Program-made: the position numbers and the translations under genes
Origin: an uncultured Bacteroidales bacterium
GTDB taxonomy: Bacteria > Bacteroidota > Bacteroidia > Bacteroidales > UBA3824
Direction: 5' to 3'
DNA: 19,469 nt
Assembly: GCA_937877455.1 (NCBI GenBank)
Contig: CALFIU010000075.1
Span: forward strand, 1 to 19,469
Shown: positions 1-7,404 of the stretch, one piece after another
Position numbering within the stretch: the first letter of the stretch is position 1
How the letters are laid out: every line of letters begins with the position of its first letter
Notes under the pieces: generated by a model
Told to the model about the DNA's origin: nothing
The model's database searches: none
What the model saw: only the letters and a program-made list of their open reading frames with translations

Positions 1-123
1 TTAGAAGGAAATTTTTTTATAAAATATTCTTTATATATTTTTTTACTATTTTTTTATTTTTAGATATTTTTTTCAAAAATTATTTGATTGTAAATATTTT
101 ATTATAATTTTAATTATTTTAGT

Positions 124-147
124 TTAAAGTATCGTAAAATACTTTAA
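124..147. repeat. Short perfect hairpin in AT-rich leader
   Basis: A 9-base arm, TTAAAGTAT (124-132), is repeated inverted as ATACTTTAA (139-147) around a 6-base loop. It lies in a very AT-rich stretch (1-252) with no gene. No T-run follows directly, so it is not a classical terminator; a T-run begins only at about 174 after a G-rich stretch. It could be an RNA hairpin ending an upstream transcript, an operator, or chance in AT-rich DNA. Confidence 0.35.
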
Positions 148-158
148 TTCAGTTCAAT

Positions 159-169
159 AGGGTAGGGGA
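159..169 (+). repeat. G-rich 11-mer, copy 1 (AGGGTAGGGGA)
   Basis: This G-rich 11-mer stands out from its AT-rich surroundings. The identical 11-mer recurs at 9224-9234. Both copies are preceded by TTAATTCAG, at 145-153 here and at 9190-9198 there. Its core GTAGGGG also appears inverted at the far end of the window (19462 onward). Its function is unknown. Confidence 0.45.
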
Positions 170-201
170 GAGGCTTTTTTTATATAAAAAATGTTAGATT
201 G

Positions 202-233
202 TTTAGTTCGTTATTAGAATTTTTTTAATTTTG
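202..233 (+). promoter_or_regulatory. Candidate promoter of the SLATT gene
   Basis: TAATTTTG at 226-233 fits the Bacteroidota -7 consensus TAnnTTTG. A weak TTTA element lies 20 bases upstream at 202-205, where TTTG is expected. Transcription would start roughly 13-15 bases before the ATG at 253. The -7 element is good and the -33 element poor. Confidence 0.4.
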
Positions 234-252
234 TAAAAAAAATAAAATTGTT

Positions 253-711
253 ATGGAGCAATATACAGTTGACGCTTATATAGAAACGCGTTTAAGAGAG
301 CAGCAAAGTTATTTTTCTGCAAAATCTGCAGCTTGTAAACGAAAATTTAGATTATACCAAACTGTTGTAATTGTACTTGGTGCAATAATACCCATTTTAG
401 TTTTGCTTGACCAAAGCAAAATTATTCCCAATATTTGGTGTGGTATTTTAACAGCTTTAATGTCTGCGGGAATTTCTATAATTGCTGGATTAGAAAAAAT
501 TTCACAGCCACAGACAGAATGGATTAATTATCGAAGAACAGGGGAGATGCTTAAGCAGGAAGAGGCTTTGTATCGTTATGAAGCTGGTCCATACGACAAT
601 TTGCCAGAAGATAAAAAAAACAAACTATTTGTTCAGCGAATAGAAAACATTATTTCAAACGATGTAAACAATTTCGTTCAGTCTAAGACTGACAACGGGA
701 TTACAAAGTAG
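253..711 (+). CDS. SLATT/DUF4231 family two-helix membrane protein
   Basis: This 152-residue protein has a charged N-terminal helix, two predicted membrane helices (about residues 36-53 and 61-80) and a conserved cytoplasmic tail containing W90, YRR (93-95), E98, LK (100-101), E103 and AGPY (111-114). That arrangement is typical of DUF4231 in the SLATT superfamily. SLATT proteins are predicted from comparative genomics to be pore-forming effectors in conflict or nucleotide-signalling systems, but this has not been shown for this branch. The ATG is chosen because it lies just behind a -7-like box and no other in-frame start gives a better fold. A YitT gene starts 7 bases after the stop, so the two are probably co-transcribed. 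No nucleotide cyclase, CBASS-type synthase or protease partner is next to it. The family call is good; the function is unknown. Confidence 0.75.
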   Translation: MEQYTVDAYIETRLREQQSYFSAKSAACKRKFRLYQTVVIVLGAIIPILVLLDQSKIIPNIWCGILTALMSAGISIIAGLEKISQPQTEWINYRRTGEMLKQEEALYRYEAGPYDNLPEDKKNKLFVQRIENIISNDVNNFVQSKTDNGITK

Positions 712-718
712 GATTGAG

Positions 719-1576
719 TTGAAAAAAACAGATTTTAAATCGTCCCTAAAGAACTATATATTTATAATCTTTGGGCTATTTCTCTACGCATTTTCGTGGT
801 CGGCTTTTTTGTTGCCACAGCGTATTACGGGAGGTGGTACAAGTGGTGTAGCAGCTTTGATTTATTTTGCTACAGGACTACCTACTGGTGTTTCTATAAT
901 CTTGATTAATGCTTTGTTTATAATTGCGGCTATAAAAACAGTAGGATTAAAGTTTGGTTTAAATTCTATTTTTGGTGTTGTTGGTATATCATTTTTCTTC
1001 CTAATTTTAGATGGAGTATTTCCTAAGCCACTTGTTGACGATCAGTTTATGTGTGCACTTATCGCTGCTGGGCTTTCGGCTGTTGCTACTGCCATTACTT
1101 TTGTTAATGGTGGTAACACGGGTGGGGTAGATATTCTTGCGCTTATTATTACAAAATATAAAAATATTTCGCCAGGAAGAGTAATTCTCTATCACGACCT
1201 TATTGTTATTGCTTCTTCTTACCTAATATTTCATAGTGTTGAAAAAATAGTGTATGGTTATGTTGTAATGGGAGTTTTTTCTTATTCGCTTGACCTTATT
1301 CTTGCTGGACAACGTCAAAGTTATCAATTTATGATATTTTCGTGGCAGTCGCATGCTATTGCAACACGCATCAATAGCGAACTTGGGCGTGGTGTAACGA
1401 TTCTTCATGGATATGGTTATTATAGCAAAGATGAAATGGAGGTTGTTGTGGTAATTGCTCGTAAAACCGATTATTCTGGAATAATGTCTATAATAAGTGA
1501 GTGTGATAAGCATGCTTTTGTTTCGGTGGCAAAGGTTTCGGGTGTTTTTGGACAGAATTTCGATGAGGTGAAATAA
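719..1576 (+). CDS. YitT family membrane protein (DUF161 + DUF2179)
   Basis: This 285-residue integral membrane protein has five or so hydrophobic segments in its first 200 residues (YitT membrane domain, with the early GGGTSG motif at about 38-43 and a GGNTGG motif near 131-136). A soluble C-terminal DUF2179-like domain follows (GRGVTILHGYGYYS, then MEVVVVIARK). The family is widespread and its transported substrate, if any, is not established. The start is TTG at 719: the first in-frame ATG is about 110 residues in, inside the conserved domain, and the K-rich start followed by the first membrane helix matches the family. It starts 7 bases after the SLATT stop, which suggests translational coupling. 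No strong terminator follows it. Confidence 0.88.
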   Translation: MKKTDFKSSLKNYIFIIFGLFLYAFSWSAFLLPQRITGGGTSGVAALIYFATGLPTGVSIILINALFIIAAIKTVGLKFGLNSIFGVVGISFFFLILDGVFPKPLVDDQFMCALIAAGLSAVATAITFVNGGNTGGVDILALIITKYKNISPGRVILYHDLIVIASSYLIFHSVEKIVYGYVVMGVFSYSLDLILAGQRQSYQFMIFSWQSHAIATRINSELGRGVTILHGYGYYSKDEMEVVVVIARKTDYSGIMSIISECDKHAFVSVAKVSGVFGQNFDEVK

Positions 1577-1700
1577 TTGTATTAATATTTTTGAAATAGA
1601 AAAATTAATATATTTAGAGTTTTTTTTATTGTTTTTTAGTATTATAACAATAGTAGGACAAAATTTATATTAAATTTTTTTAAGTATAGTGAAAAAAGTT

Positions 1701-1730
1701 TTTGTAATAAAAAAATATTTTGTAATTTTC
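1701..1730 (+). promoter_or_regulatory. Candidate promoter of the SiaC-like gene
   Basis: TTTG at 1701-1704 lies 18 bases before TAATTTTC at 1723-1730, a one-mismatch version of the TAnnTTTG element. The start codon is 32 bases further on. The rest of the 1577-1762 gap is AT-rich, with only a weak TATTGTT/AACAATA hairpin at 1627-1652. Confidence 0.4.
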
Positions 1731-1762
1731 CGCGCTGAAAATACAATCGAATATTTAAATAT

Positions 1763-2152
1763 ATGGAAAGAATACAAATAGCTGCAACAGAAAAATCTCC
1801 TTTGGTGGATTTTGACCCTGAATCAGGTATAATGTTGATGCAAGGACGCTCGCTTATAGAAGATACAACAGCTTTCTATATGCCATTGGTTGAGTGGCTA
1901 AAAGAATATACTAATAATCCTAAGTCAGGGACAGTTTTTGATTTTAAATATGAATATTTCAATACAAGTTGTAGCAAATGGTTGATTACTATAACAAAGC
2001 AGCTTAAAGAGTTATATGAAAAAGATCCATCAACAAAAGTTAATTGGCATTATGAGGATGACGACGTACTTGAATACGGCGAAGTTATTTGCGACCTTGT
2101 TGATATGCCTATTAACATGATTGAAGAAGAAGTTGATGAGGAAGATATATAA
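1763..2152 (+). CDS. SiaC-family regulatory phosphoprotein (DUF1987)
   Basis: This 129-residue soluble protein matches the SiaC/DUF1987 family along its length: the N-terminal strand with TEKSPLVDFDPESG, the helix around FYMPLVEWLKEY (39-50), the FNTSCSKWL motif (66-74) and the acidic W-x-Y-E-D-D-D stretch. In Pseudomonas aeruginosa SiaC, Thr68 of this motif is the residue phosphorylated by SiaB and removed by SiaA, and unphosphorylated SiaC binds the diguanylate cyclase SiaD. The aligned residue here is also T68. No SiaA, SiaB or SiaD gene lies nearby, so partners must be encoded elsewhere or the role differs. The C-terminus is strongly acidic. It probably forms its own transcription unit, ended by a strong hairpin terminator. 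Confidence 0.85.
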   Translation: MERIQIAATEKSPLVDFDPESGIMLMQGRSLIEDTTAFYMPLVEWLKEYTNNPKSGTVFDFKYEYFNTSCSKWLITITKQLKELYEKDPSTKVNWHYEDDDVLEYGEVICDLVDMPINMIEEEVDEEDI

Positions 2153-2192
2153 TTTTTGTATTTAAGCCTTAAAGGCATACCTTATTATATTG

Positions 2193-2235
2193 CGCCGTAT
2201 GGAAAATGTAAATAAAAGTTCCATACGGCGTTTTG
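2193..2235 (+). terminator. Rho-independent terminator after the SiaC-like gene
   Basis: A perfect 12-base stem, CGCCGTATGGAA (2193-2204) with TTCCATACGGCG (2219-2230), encloses a 14-base loop and is followed by TTTTG. It ends the SiaC unit 41 bases after the stop. The T-run is short, so some read-through into the ubiD-family gene, 22 bases on, is possible. A small GCCTT-A-AAGGC palindrome (2166-2176) sits just upstream. Confidence 0.8.
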
Positions 2236-2256
2236 TGTAATAGTAGAGATATAGAT

Positions 2257-4137
2257 ATGGCTGAAAAAAATTTAGGTCAGTTTGTTGAACAACTAAAAAA
2301 ATGTGGGGAATTAAAAATAGTAGATATTCCTGTAAATCCTGATTTAGAAATAGCAGAATTCACCGATCGCGAATGTAAACAACCTGGTGGAGGTAAGGCT
2401 TTGATGTTTACCAATACTGGTACATCGTTTGCTGTTGTTACTAATATATATGGCAGCAAAAAACGCATTGCTATGGCTTTAAATAGTTCTGATGTTGAGC
2501 AAAAAAGCCTTGAAATCAAAGATTTGTTTACTGCACTTACATTGCCAAGAAATTCTTTTAAAGAAAAGGTTATGGCTCTGCCTTTGTTAAAAAAAATTAC
2601 AAAATATTTTCCAAAACATAAAAAGGGCAGGGGAGAGTGTCAGCAGAATGTTTGTTTACAACCTGATATTAATATGCTCCCAATTTTAAAGACATGGCCT
2701 TATGACGGAGGTAAATTTATTACTTTACCAATAGTAATAACTCATGATCCACAAACTGGTGTAAGGAATGTTGGGATGTATAGAGCACAAGTTTTTTCGT
2801 CCACCAGTGTTGGAATGCATTGGCACAAACATAAAACAGGTGCGCGACATTATAAAGAATATAAAAAACTTGGAAAAAAAATGCCTGTTGCCATTGCTTT
2901 AGGTGGTGATCCTGTTTATGCTTATTCGGCTACTGCTCCACTTCCTGATGGTATTGATGAGTTTTTGTTGGCCGGTTTTTTAAGAAATAATCCGGTAAAA
3001 CTTGTTAAATGTATTACTCAGCCAGAAATAGAAGTGCCTGCAGATTGTGATTTTGTAATAGAGGGTTATGTAGATACCGCTGAAGAGTTGGTTTTGGAAG
3101 GACCTTTTGGAGATCATACTGGATTTTATTCGTTGGCCGATTTTTATCCACAGATGCATATAACGGCTATTACATACCGAAACAACGCTATTTATCCAGC
3201 AACTGTGGTTGGTATTCCGCCGATGGAAGATGCGTATATTTCTGTTGCAACGGAAGAAATTTTTAAGTTTCCAATAAAAATGGCAATATGCCCAGAACTT
3301 GAAAATCTTCACATGCCTACTTGCGGTGTTGAACATAATATTGTTGTTGTAAAAATAAATAATGCATACGAAGGATTGCCCCAAAAAGCAAAAAATTCGC
3401 TTTGGGGTGCAGGACAGATGATGTTTAACAAAATACTTATTGCAATTGATAAAGATATACAACTAACAGACTATAAATCTCTTGCACAAGAATTACTTCC
3501 ATATTTTGTACCAGAAAAAGATATAACAATAGATTTTGGAACAAGCGATGTTCTTGACCATGCTTCGCGTCAATTTGCATGTGGAGGAAAACTATTTTTA
3601 GATTTAACAACCAAACTTAATAGAGAACCTATTAATATAAAGTGTAACAACGAATCGTTAGAAAAAATAAAAAACAATTTTTGGGAGATTTCATATATTG
3701 AAACGGGATTTCTTGAAATGTTGATTCCTGTTGTTGCTATATATTTAAAAGAAAAATCACCATTAACAATAGAAAATATTGTTAAATCGGTTAGCGAAGA
3801 TACCTTAAATACAATTTCTATTATTATCTTCGTAGAAGAAACGTTGCCCAAAAATGATTTTGAGCTATTATTTTGGTATTGTTCGGGAAACATTGACCCA
3901 AAAACCGATTGTTTAATAATCAATGGAATTTTATCTATTGATGCAACAGCAAAAACATTAAAAACCGATGGTTTTACAAGACCTTGGCCACAACCTGTGG
4001 TTATGGATGATGAAACAATAAAAAAAATCGATGAAAAATATGGTATGTTAAAATTAGAAAAATTTATACCTTCGCCGTCGCTAAAATATAAAGCCATGCA
4101 ACAAGGTGTTGGGGCTGTTAAATATAATAATAGTTAA
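2257..4137 (+). CDS. UbiD-family decarboxylase, menaquinone-biosynthesis type
   Basis: This 626-residue protein belongs to the UbiD family of prenylated-FMN-dependent decarboxylases. The family blocks are GMYRAQ (173-178), the GMHWHKHKTGARHY block just after it, and EGPFGDHTGFYS starting at E281, the stretch that carries active-site acids. The length and C-terminal extension fit the long Bacteroidota form usually annotated as menaquinone-biosynthesis decarboxylase, thought to act on a futalosine-pathway or related aromatic intermediate; the substrate is not visible here. The enzyme would need prFMN from a UbiX homologue, which is not in this window. The ATG at 2257 is preferred over an in-frame TTG at 2233, because the upstream codons overlap the terminator flank and the homologous N-terminus starts with the helix around NLGQFVEQLK. 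No quinone genes adjoin it. Confidence 0.88.
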   Translation: MAEKNLGQFVEQLKKCGELKIVDIPVNPDLEIAEFTDRECKQPGGGKALMFTNTGTSFAVVTNIYGSKKRIAMALNSSDVEQKSLEIKDLFTALTLPRNSFKEKVMALPLLKKITKYFPKHKKGRGECQQNVCLQPDINMLPILKTWPYDGGKFITLPIVITHDPQTGVRNVGMYRAQVFSSTSVGMHWHKHKTGARHYKEYKKLGKKMPVAIALGGDPVYAYSATAPLPDGIDEFLLAGFLRNNPVKLVKCITQPEIEVPADCDFVIEGYVDTAEELVLEGPFGDHTGFYSLADFYPQMHITAITYRNNAIYPATVVGIPPMEDAYISVATEEIFKFPIKMAICPELENLHMPTCGVEHNIVVVKINNAYEGLPQKAKNSLWGAGQMMFNKILIAIDKDIQLTDYKSLAQELLPYFVPEKDITIDFGTSDVLDHASRQFACGGKLFLDLTTKLNREPINIKCNNESLEKIKNNFWEISYIETGFLEMLIPVVAIYLKEKSPLTIENIVKSVSEDTLNTISIIIFVEETLPKNDFELLFWYCSGNIDPKTDCLIINGILSIDATAKTLKTDGFTRPWPQPVVMDDETIKKIDEKYGMLKLEKFIPSPSLKYKAMQQGVGAVKYNNS

Positions 4138-4234
4138 ACAAGTATATTTTTTTTCAAAAAATAGTATGCTTTGCAACAAAAAAAACAACGATAAATACGA
4201 TATAGGCATAATTAAACCGTAAAAATAACGTTAC

Positions 4235-4242
4235 TAAATTTG
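4235..4242 (+). promoter_or_regulatory. Weak -7-like element upstream of the SUMF1-fold gene
   Basis: TAAATTTG fits TAnnTTTG, but no TTTG/TTG lies 18-21 bases upstream and the start codon is about 95 bases away. The 4138-4337 gap is otherwise AT-rich, with no terminator of comparable strength to the others in this window. This is a tentative promoter only. Confidence 0.2.
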
Positions 4243-4337
4243 AAACATTAATTTAAAACACCTTGAAAAACAAAGACAAATAAAAAATGGCGCGTTTTTT
4301 GAGAAAATATTAATAAACCTTAACAAGAATAAAAACC

Positions 4338-5162
4338 ATGATTAAAAATTATCTACTCACAGGACTATTGGCCATAACCGCAGTTGCAGGTTTTGCTCAA
4401 ACTCCGGAAATGGTGCAAATAGAGGGTGGTTCGTTTTATATGGGCAACGACAATCCCGTAGGCGGCGTAGCAATAACTGACGAAGCCCCAGAACACAAAG
4501 TAACTGTAAATAGTTTTATGTTAAGTAAAACCGAGGTAACATTTGAACTCTACGATATGTTTTGCGATGCGACAGGCTTGCCCAAACCGTCGGATGGTGG
4601 CTATGGTAGAGGACAAAAACCTGTAATTAACGTAAGTTGGGAACACGCTGTAAGGTTCTGCAATTGGCTTTCGCGGCGCGAAAAACTCGACCAATATTAC
4701 AATATAAAGCAAGACACCATTTCGTTTAAGGTAAGTTTCAACGAGTCGGCTAACGGTTATCGTTTACCAACTGAAGCCGAATGGGAATATGCCGCTCGCG
4801 GAGGTGCCAATAGTCAAGGCTTTATTTATTCGGGAAGCAACGATGCCAACTCTGTAGCTTGGTGGCGTTCAAACTCTGGTAATAAACCTCATGATGTAGG
4901 AACCAAAAAAGCCAATGAAGTTGGAATTTACGACATGACGGGTAATGCATTCGAATGGTGTTGGGATCTTTACGACAAAGATTATTACAAGAAAAGCCCA
5001 GAAAATGATCCTAAAGGTGGCGACAAGGGTATTGATAGAGTTTACAGAGGCGGTGATTGGAACTCAGGAAAAGATTACATCCGTTTGTCGGGACGTTATT
5101 TTAAATCAGAAAATTCTGCGTCTGGAATGGTAGGAATTAGGCTTGCAAAAAACGTTAACTAA
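4338..5162 (+). CDS. Exported formylglycine-generating-enzyme-fold (SUMF1) protein
   Basis: This 274-residue protein has a signal peptide (about residues 1-20, ending GFAQ) and one complete FGE-sulfatase/SUMF1 domain: the opening GGSFYMG, the TFELYDMFC region, PVINVSWEHAVRFCNWLS, GYRLPTEAEWEYAARGG, GNAFEWCWD, YRGGDW and the closing GIRL. Sulfatase-activating FGEs use a cysteine pair shortly after the R-G-G-S-W/Y motif. Here the corresponding stretch, DWNSGKDYIRLSGR, has no cysteine, so sulfatase activation is unlikely. No sulfatase gene is near. The fold is also used in EgtB-like enzymes, ligand-binding proteins and structural secreted proteins. It is a single-gene unit with a strong terminator after it. 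Family is sure; function is unknown. Confidence 0.85.
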   Translation: MIKNYLLTGLLAITAVAGFAQTPEMVQIEGGSFYMGNDNPVGGVAITDEAPEHKVTVNSFMLSKTEVTFELYDMFCDATGLPKPSDGGYGRGQKPVINVSWEHAVRFCNWLSRREKLDQYYNIKQDTISFKVSFNESANGYRLPTEAEWEYAARGGANSQGFIYSGSNDANSVAWWRSNSGNKPHDVGTKKANEVGIYDMTGNAFEWCWDLYDKDYYKKSPENDPKGGDKGIDRVYRGGDWNSGKDYIRLSGRYFKSENSASGMVGIRLAKNVN

Positions 5163-5202
5163 TGTTAGAATAATAAGATAAACGTAAATAGAAAATGAGT
5201 TT

Positions 5203-5235
5203 AAACACATCTCAAATTTTGAGATGTGTTTTTTT
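5203..5235 (+). terminator. Rho-independent terminator before dnaG
   Basis: A 13-base perfect stem (AAACACATCTCAA, 5203-5215, with its complement at 5219-5231) has a 3-base loop and runs into a T-tract to 5235. It ends transcription of the SUMF1-fold gene 41 bases after its stop and insulates dnaG. Confidence 0.9.
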
Positions 5236-5257
5236 ATGTGCATGACAATAAATTTTT

Positions 5258-5265
5258 TACTTTTG
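5258..5265 (+). promoter_or_regulatory. dnaG promoter (-7 element)
   Basis: TACTTTTG matches TAnnTTTG and is followed by GCGC, giving a transcript start about 12-15 bases before the dnaG ATG at 5285. The expected -33 region falls on the T-tract of the preceding terminator (around 5233-5238), where there is no clear TTG. Confidence 0.5.
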
Positions 5266-5284
5266 CGCAAAATTTTTGCAAAAC

Positions 5285-7306
5285 ATGATAGATTCGGCAA
5301 CAGTACAACGCATATTAGAGGCAACACAAATTTTAGATGTTGTTCAAGATTTTATGACTCTTAAGCGACGTGGAGCCAACTATATAGGTTGTTGTCCGTT
5401 TCACAACGAAAAAACACCTTCTTTTTCTGTGTCGCCAGCCCGAAATATTTTTAAGTGTTTTGGTTGTGGGCAAGCAGGTAGTGCTGTTACTTTTGTAATG
5501 AAACACGAAAACATGACCTATCCCGAAGCGTTGAAATATCTTGCAAAAAAATATAATATAAACGTTCAAGAAAAAGAGTGGACCGACGAAGAAAAGGCTG
5601 AACACGAAGACCGAGAAAGTATGATGGTGGTAAATACTTTTGCCCAAAAATATTTTACTCGCATAATGAAAGAATCTGAAGAAGGAAAATCTTTAGGTTT
5701 ATCGTATTTTAAACAAAGAGGATTTCGTCCCGAAACAATAGATAAATTTCAACTTGGATACTCGTTAGAAAAACGCACAGCATTTACCGATGAGGCAATA
5801 AAAAACGGTTATCAATTAAAGTTTTTGGAAAAAACAGGTCTAACGGTTGTAAAAGAAGATGGCTATAAATTCGACCGTTTTGCAGGACGTGTAATGTTTC
5901 CAATACATTCTATTTCAGGAAGTGTTGTGGCATTTGGTGGCAGAACAATGTTCACCGATAAAAAGATAGCAAAGTATGTTAATTCGCCAGAAAGCGATGT
6001 TTATCATAAAAGTAATGTACTTTATGGTATTTATCAAGCCAAAAGTGCTATAGTAAAAAAAGATAAATGTTATCTTGTAGAAGGCTATTGCGATGTTATT
6101 TCCATGCATCAATCTGGTGTTGAAAATACTGTGGCATCGTCAGGTACATCGCTAACTCCGGGTCAAATACAAGCCATAAAACGTTTTACCAACAATCTTA
6201 CTGTAATTTACGATGGTGATGTAGCTGGTATAAAAGCGTCTTTGCGAGGTATAGATCTTATTCTTGAGCAAGATTTAAATGTAAAAGTGGTTTTATTGCC
6301 AGAACCAGAAGATCCTGATAGTTTTGCACTTAGCCACACGCCAGAAGAACTTACTCAATATATAAACGACCACGAGGAAGATTTTATCAAATTTAAAACA
6401 AGTATACTACTTAAAGATTCGTCTGGCGATCCGATAAAACGTTCGCAAGCTGTGCAGAGCATTGTTAATTCTATATCAAAAATCTCTAACGCTGTAACTC
6501 GTTCATTTTATATAAAGGAGTGTAGCAGGTTGCTCGAAGTTAAAGAAGATGCTTTATATGCTGAAACGGGTAGAATTTTGAAAAAAAATCATGAAGATTT
6601 TCTAAAAACTCGTTTCCGACAAGGTGTACAAACTACTACATCGTTACAACAGTCTGCTACTAATGAACCACCAATTATCCCTCCACCAGAATTAGATGCG
6701 GAGTTTGTTGTTCAAGACAATAAAAACCCCATGCCTGCATTTGTTCAGAATGTTTATGCAGAGGTGGAAGAAAAGGAAATAATAAACTATCTAATAAATT
6801 ATGGAAATAGAGAGTTTGAAACCATTACTGATGCCGTTACAGGTAGCCAAAATTCGGTATCTGTTGCAACATATATTATAGCTGAACTTATGAACGAGGA
6901 TCTTGAATTAAAGAATCTTGTTTACAACAAGATTTTTGATGATTACAAAGAACACTTGATGGAAAATAAAGAAATTCCACAAGATTATTTTCTCAATAAT
7001 CCAGATGAAAAGATACGAAGTATAGCAGCAGAATTGTCTATACCCAAAGATTCGCTTAGTAATATTTGGAAAAAACGTGGAGCTTATTGTGAAACTCCAG
7101 AGGACACTTACAAAAAAGACATACCTAAAACAATTTTAACCTACAAACTTAAAATTATACAACTTGCTGTAAATCAAACAATGTCTGCACTTAAAGACAA
7201 AAATCTATCTCTAGAGCAACAAAAAGAAATAATGGACAAAATAAAACAACTTTTTGAGGTACGCAATACACTTGCCTCTGGTCTTGATAGAATTGTTTTA
7301 GCATGA
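5285..7306 (+). CDS. dnaG: DNA primase
   Basis: The product (673 residues) makes the RNA primers for chromosome replication and works with the DnaB helicase. The N-terminal CHC2 zinc-binding domain shows C37, H40, C58 and C61. The RNA-polymerase core follows, then the Toprim domain with VEGYCD (265-270, E266 as the Toprim glutamate) and the metal-binding YDGD (309-312). The C-terminal third is helical and variable, as expected for the helicase-interaction region. The ATG at 5285 is chosen over an in-frame TTG at 5276, because DnaG proteins begin M-I-D-x-A-T and the TTG would sit very close to the predicted transcript start. In many bacteria dnaG lies with rpsU and rpoD; here it stands alone, between an unrelated exported protein and a tRNA. 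Confidence 0.97.
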   Translation: MIDSATVQRILEATQILDVVQDFMTLKRRGANYIGCCPFHNEKTPSFSVSPARNIFKCFGCGQAGSAVTFVMKHENMTYPEALKYLAKKYNINVQEKEWTDEEKAEHEDRESMMVVNTFAQKYFTRIMKESEEGKSLGLSYFKQRGFRPETIDKFQLGYSLEKRTAFTDEAIKNGYQLKFLEKTGLTVVKEDGYKFDRFAGRVMFPIHSISGSVVAFGGRTMFTDKKIAKYVNSPESDVYHKSNVLYGIYQAKSAIVKKDKCYLVEGYCDVISMHQSGVENTVASSGTSLTPGQIQAIKRFTNNLTVIYDGDVAGIKASLRGIDLILEQDLNVKVVLLPEPEDPDSFALSHTPEELTQYINDHEEDFIKFKTSILLKDSSGDPIKRSQAVQSIVNSISKISNAVTRSFYIKECSRLLEVKEDALYAETGRILKKNHEDFLKTRFRQGVQTTTSLQQSATNEPPIIPPPELDAEFVVQDNKNPMPAFVQNVYAEVEEKEIINYLINYGNREFETITDAVTGSQNSVSVATYIIAELMNEDLELKNLVYNKIFDDYKEHLMENKEIPQDYFLNNPDEKIRSIAAELSIPKDSLSNIWKKRGAYCETPEDTYKKDIPKTILTYKLKIIQLAVNQTMSALKDKNLSLEQQKEIMDKIKQLFEVRNTLASGLDRIVLA

Positions 7307-7370
7307 TTCGATGAAAAAAAAATACAGATACTTAGTTGAAATGCAATTATACAAGGTATATATTAAACAA

Positions 7371-7399
7371 AAAACCTCAACTTTTGGAGTTGAGGTTTT
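7371..7399. terminator. Two-way terminator between dnaG and the tRNA
   Basis: A perfect 11-base stem, AAAACCTCAAC (7371-7381) with GTTGAGGTTTT (7389-7399), encloses a 7-base loop. On the minus strand it is followed by a T6 run right after the tRNA 3' end, a good tRNA terminator. On the plus strand it ends the dnaG transcript with a shorter T4 run. Confidence 0.85.
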
Positions 7400-7404
7400 A
7401 ATTG

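Noticed and set aside
2980..3462. Minus-strand open frame of 160 codons inside the UbiD gene, and a similar one at 3570-4097
   Set aside because: Both are shadows of a clear UbiD protein; their translations are rich in F, C, I and N, as expected from antisense of AT-rich coding DNA.
4338..5162. Functional sulfatase-activating formylglycine-generating enzyme
   Set aside because: The catalytic cysteine pair is missing from the expected segment and no sulfatase gene is nearby; only the fold is supported.
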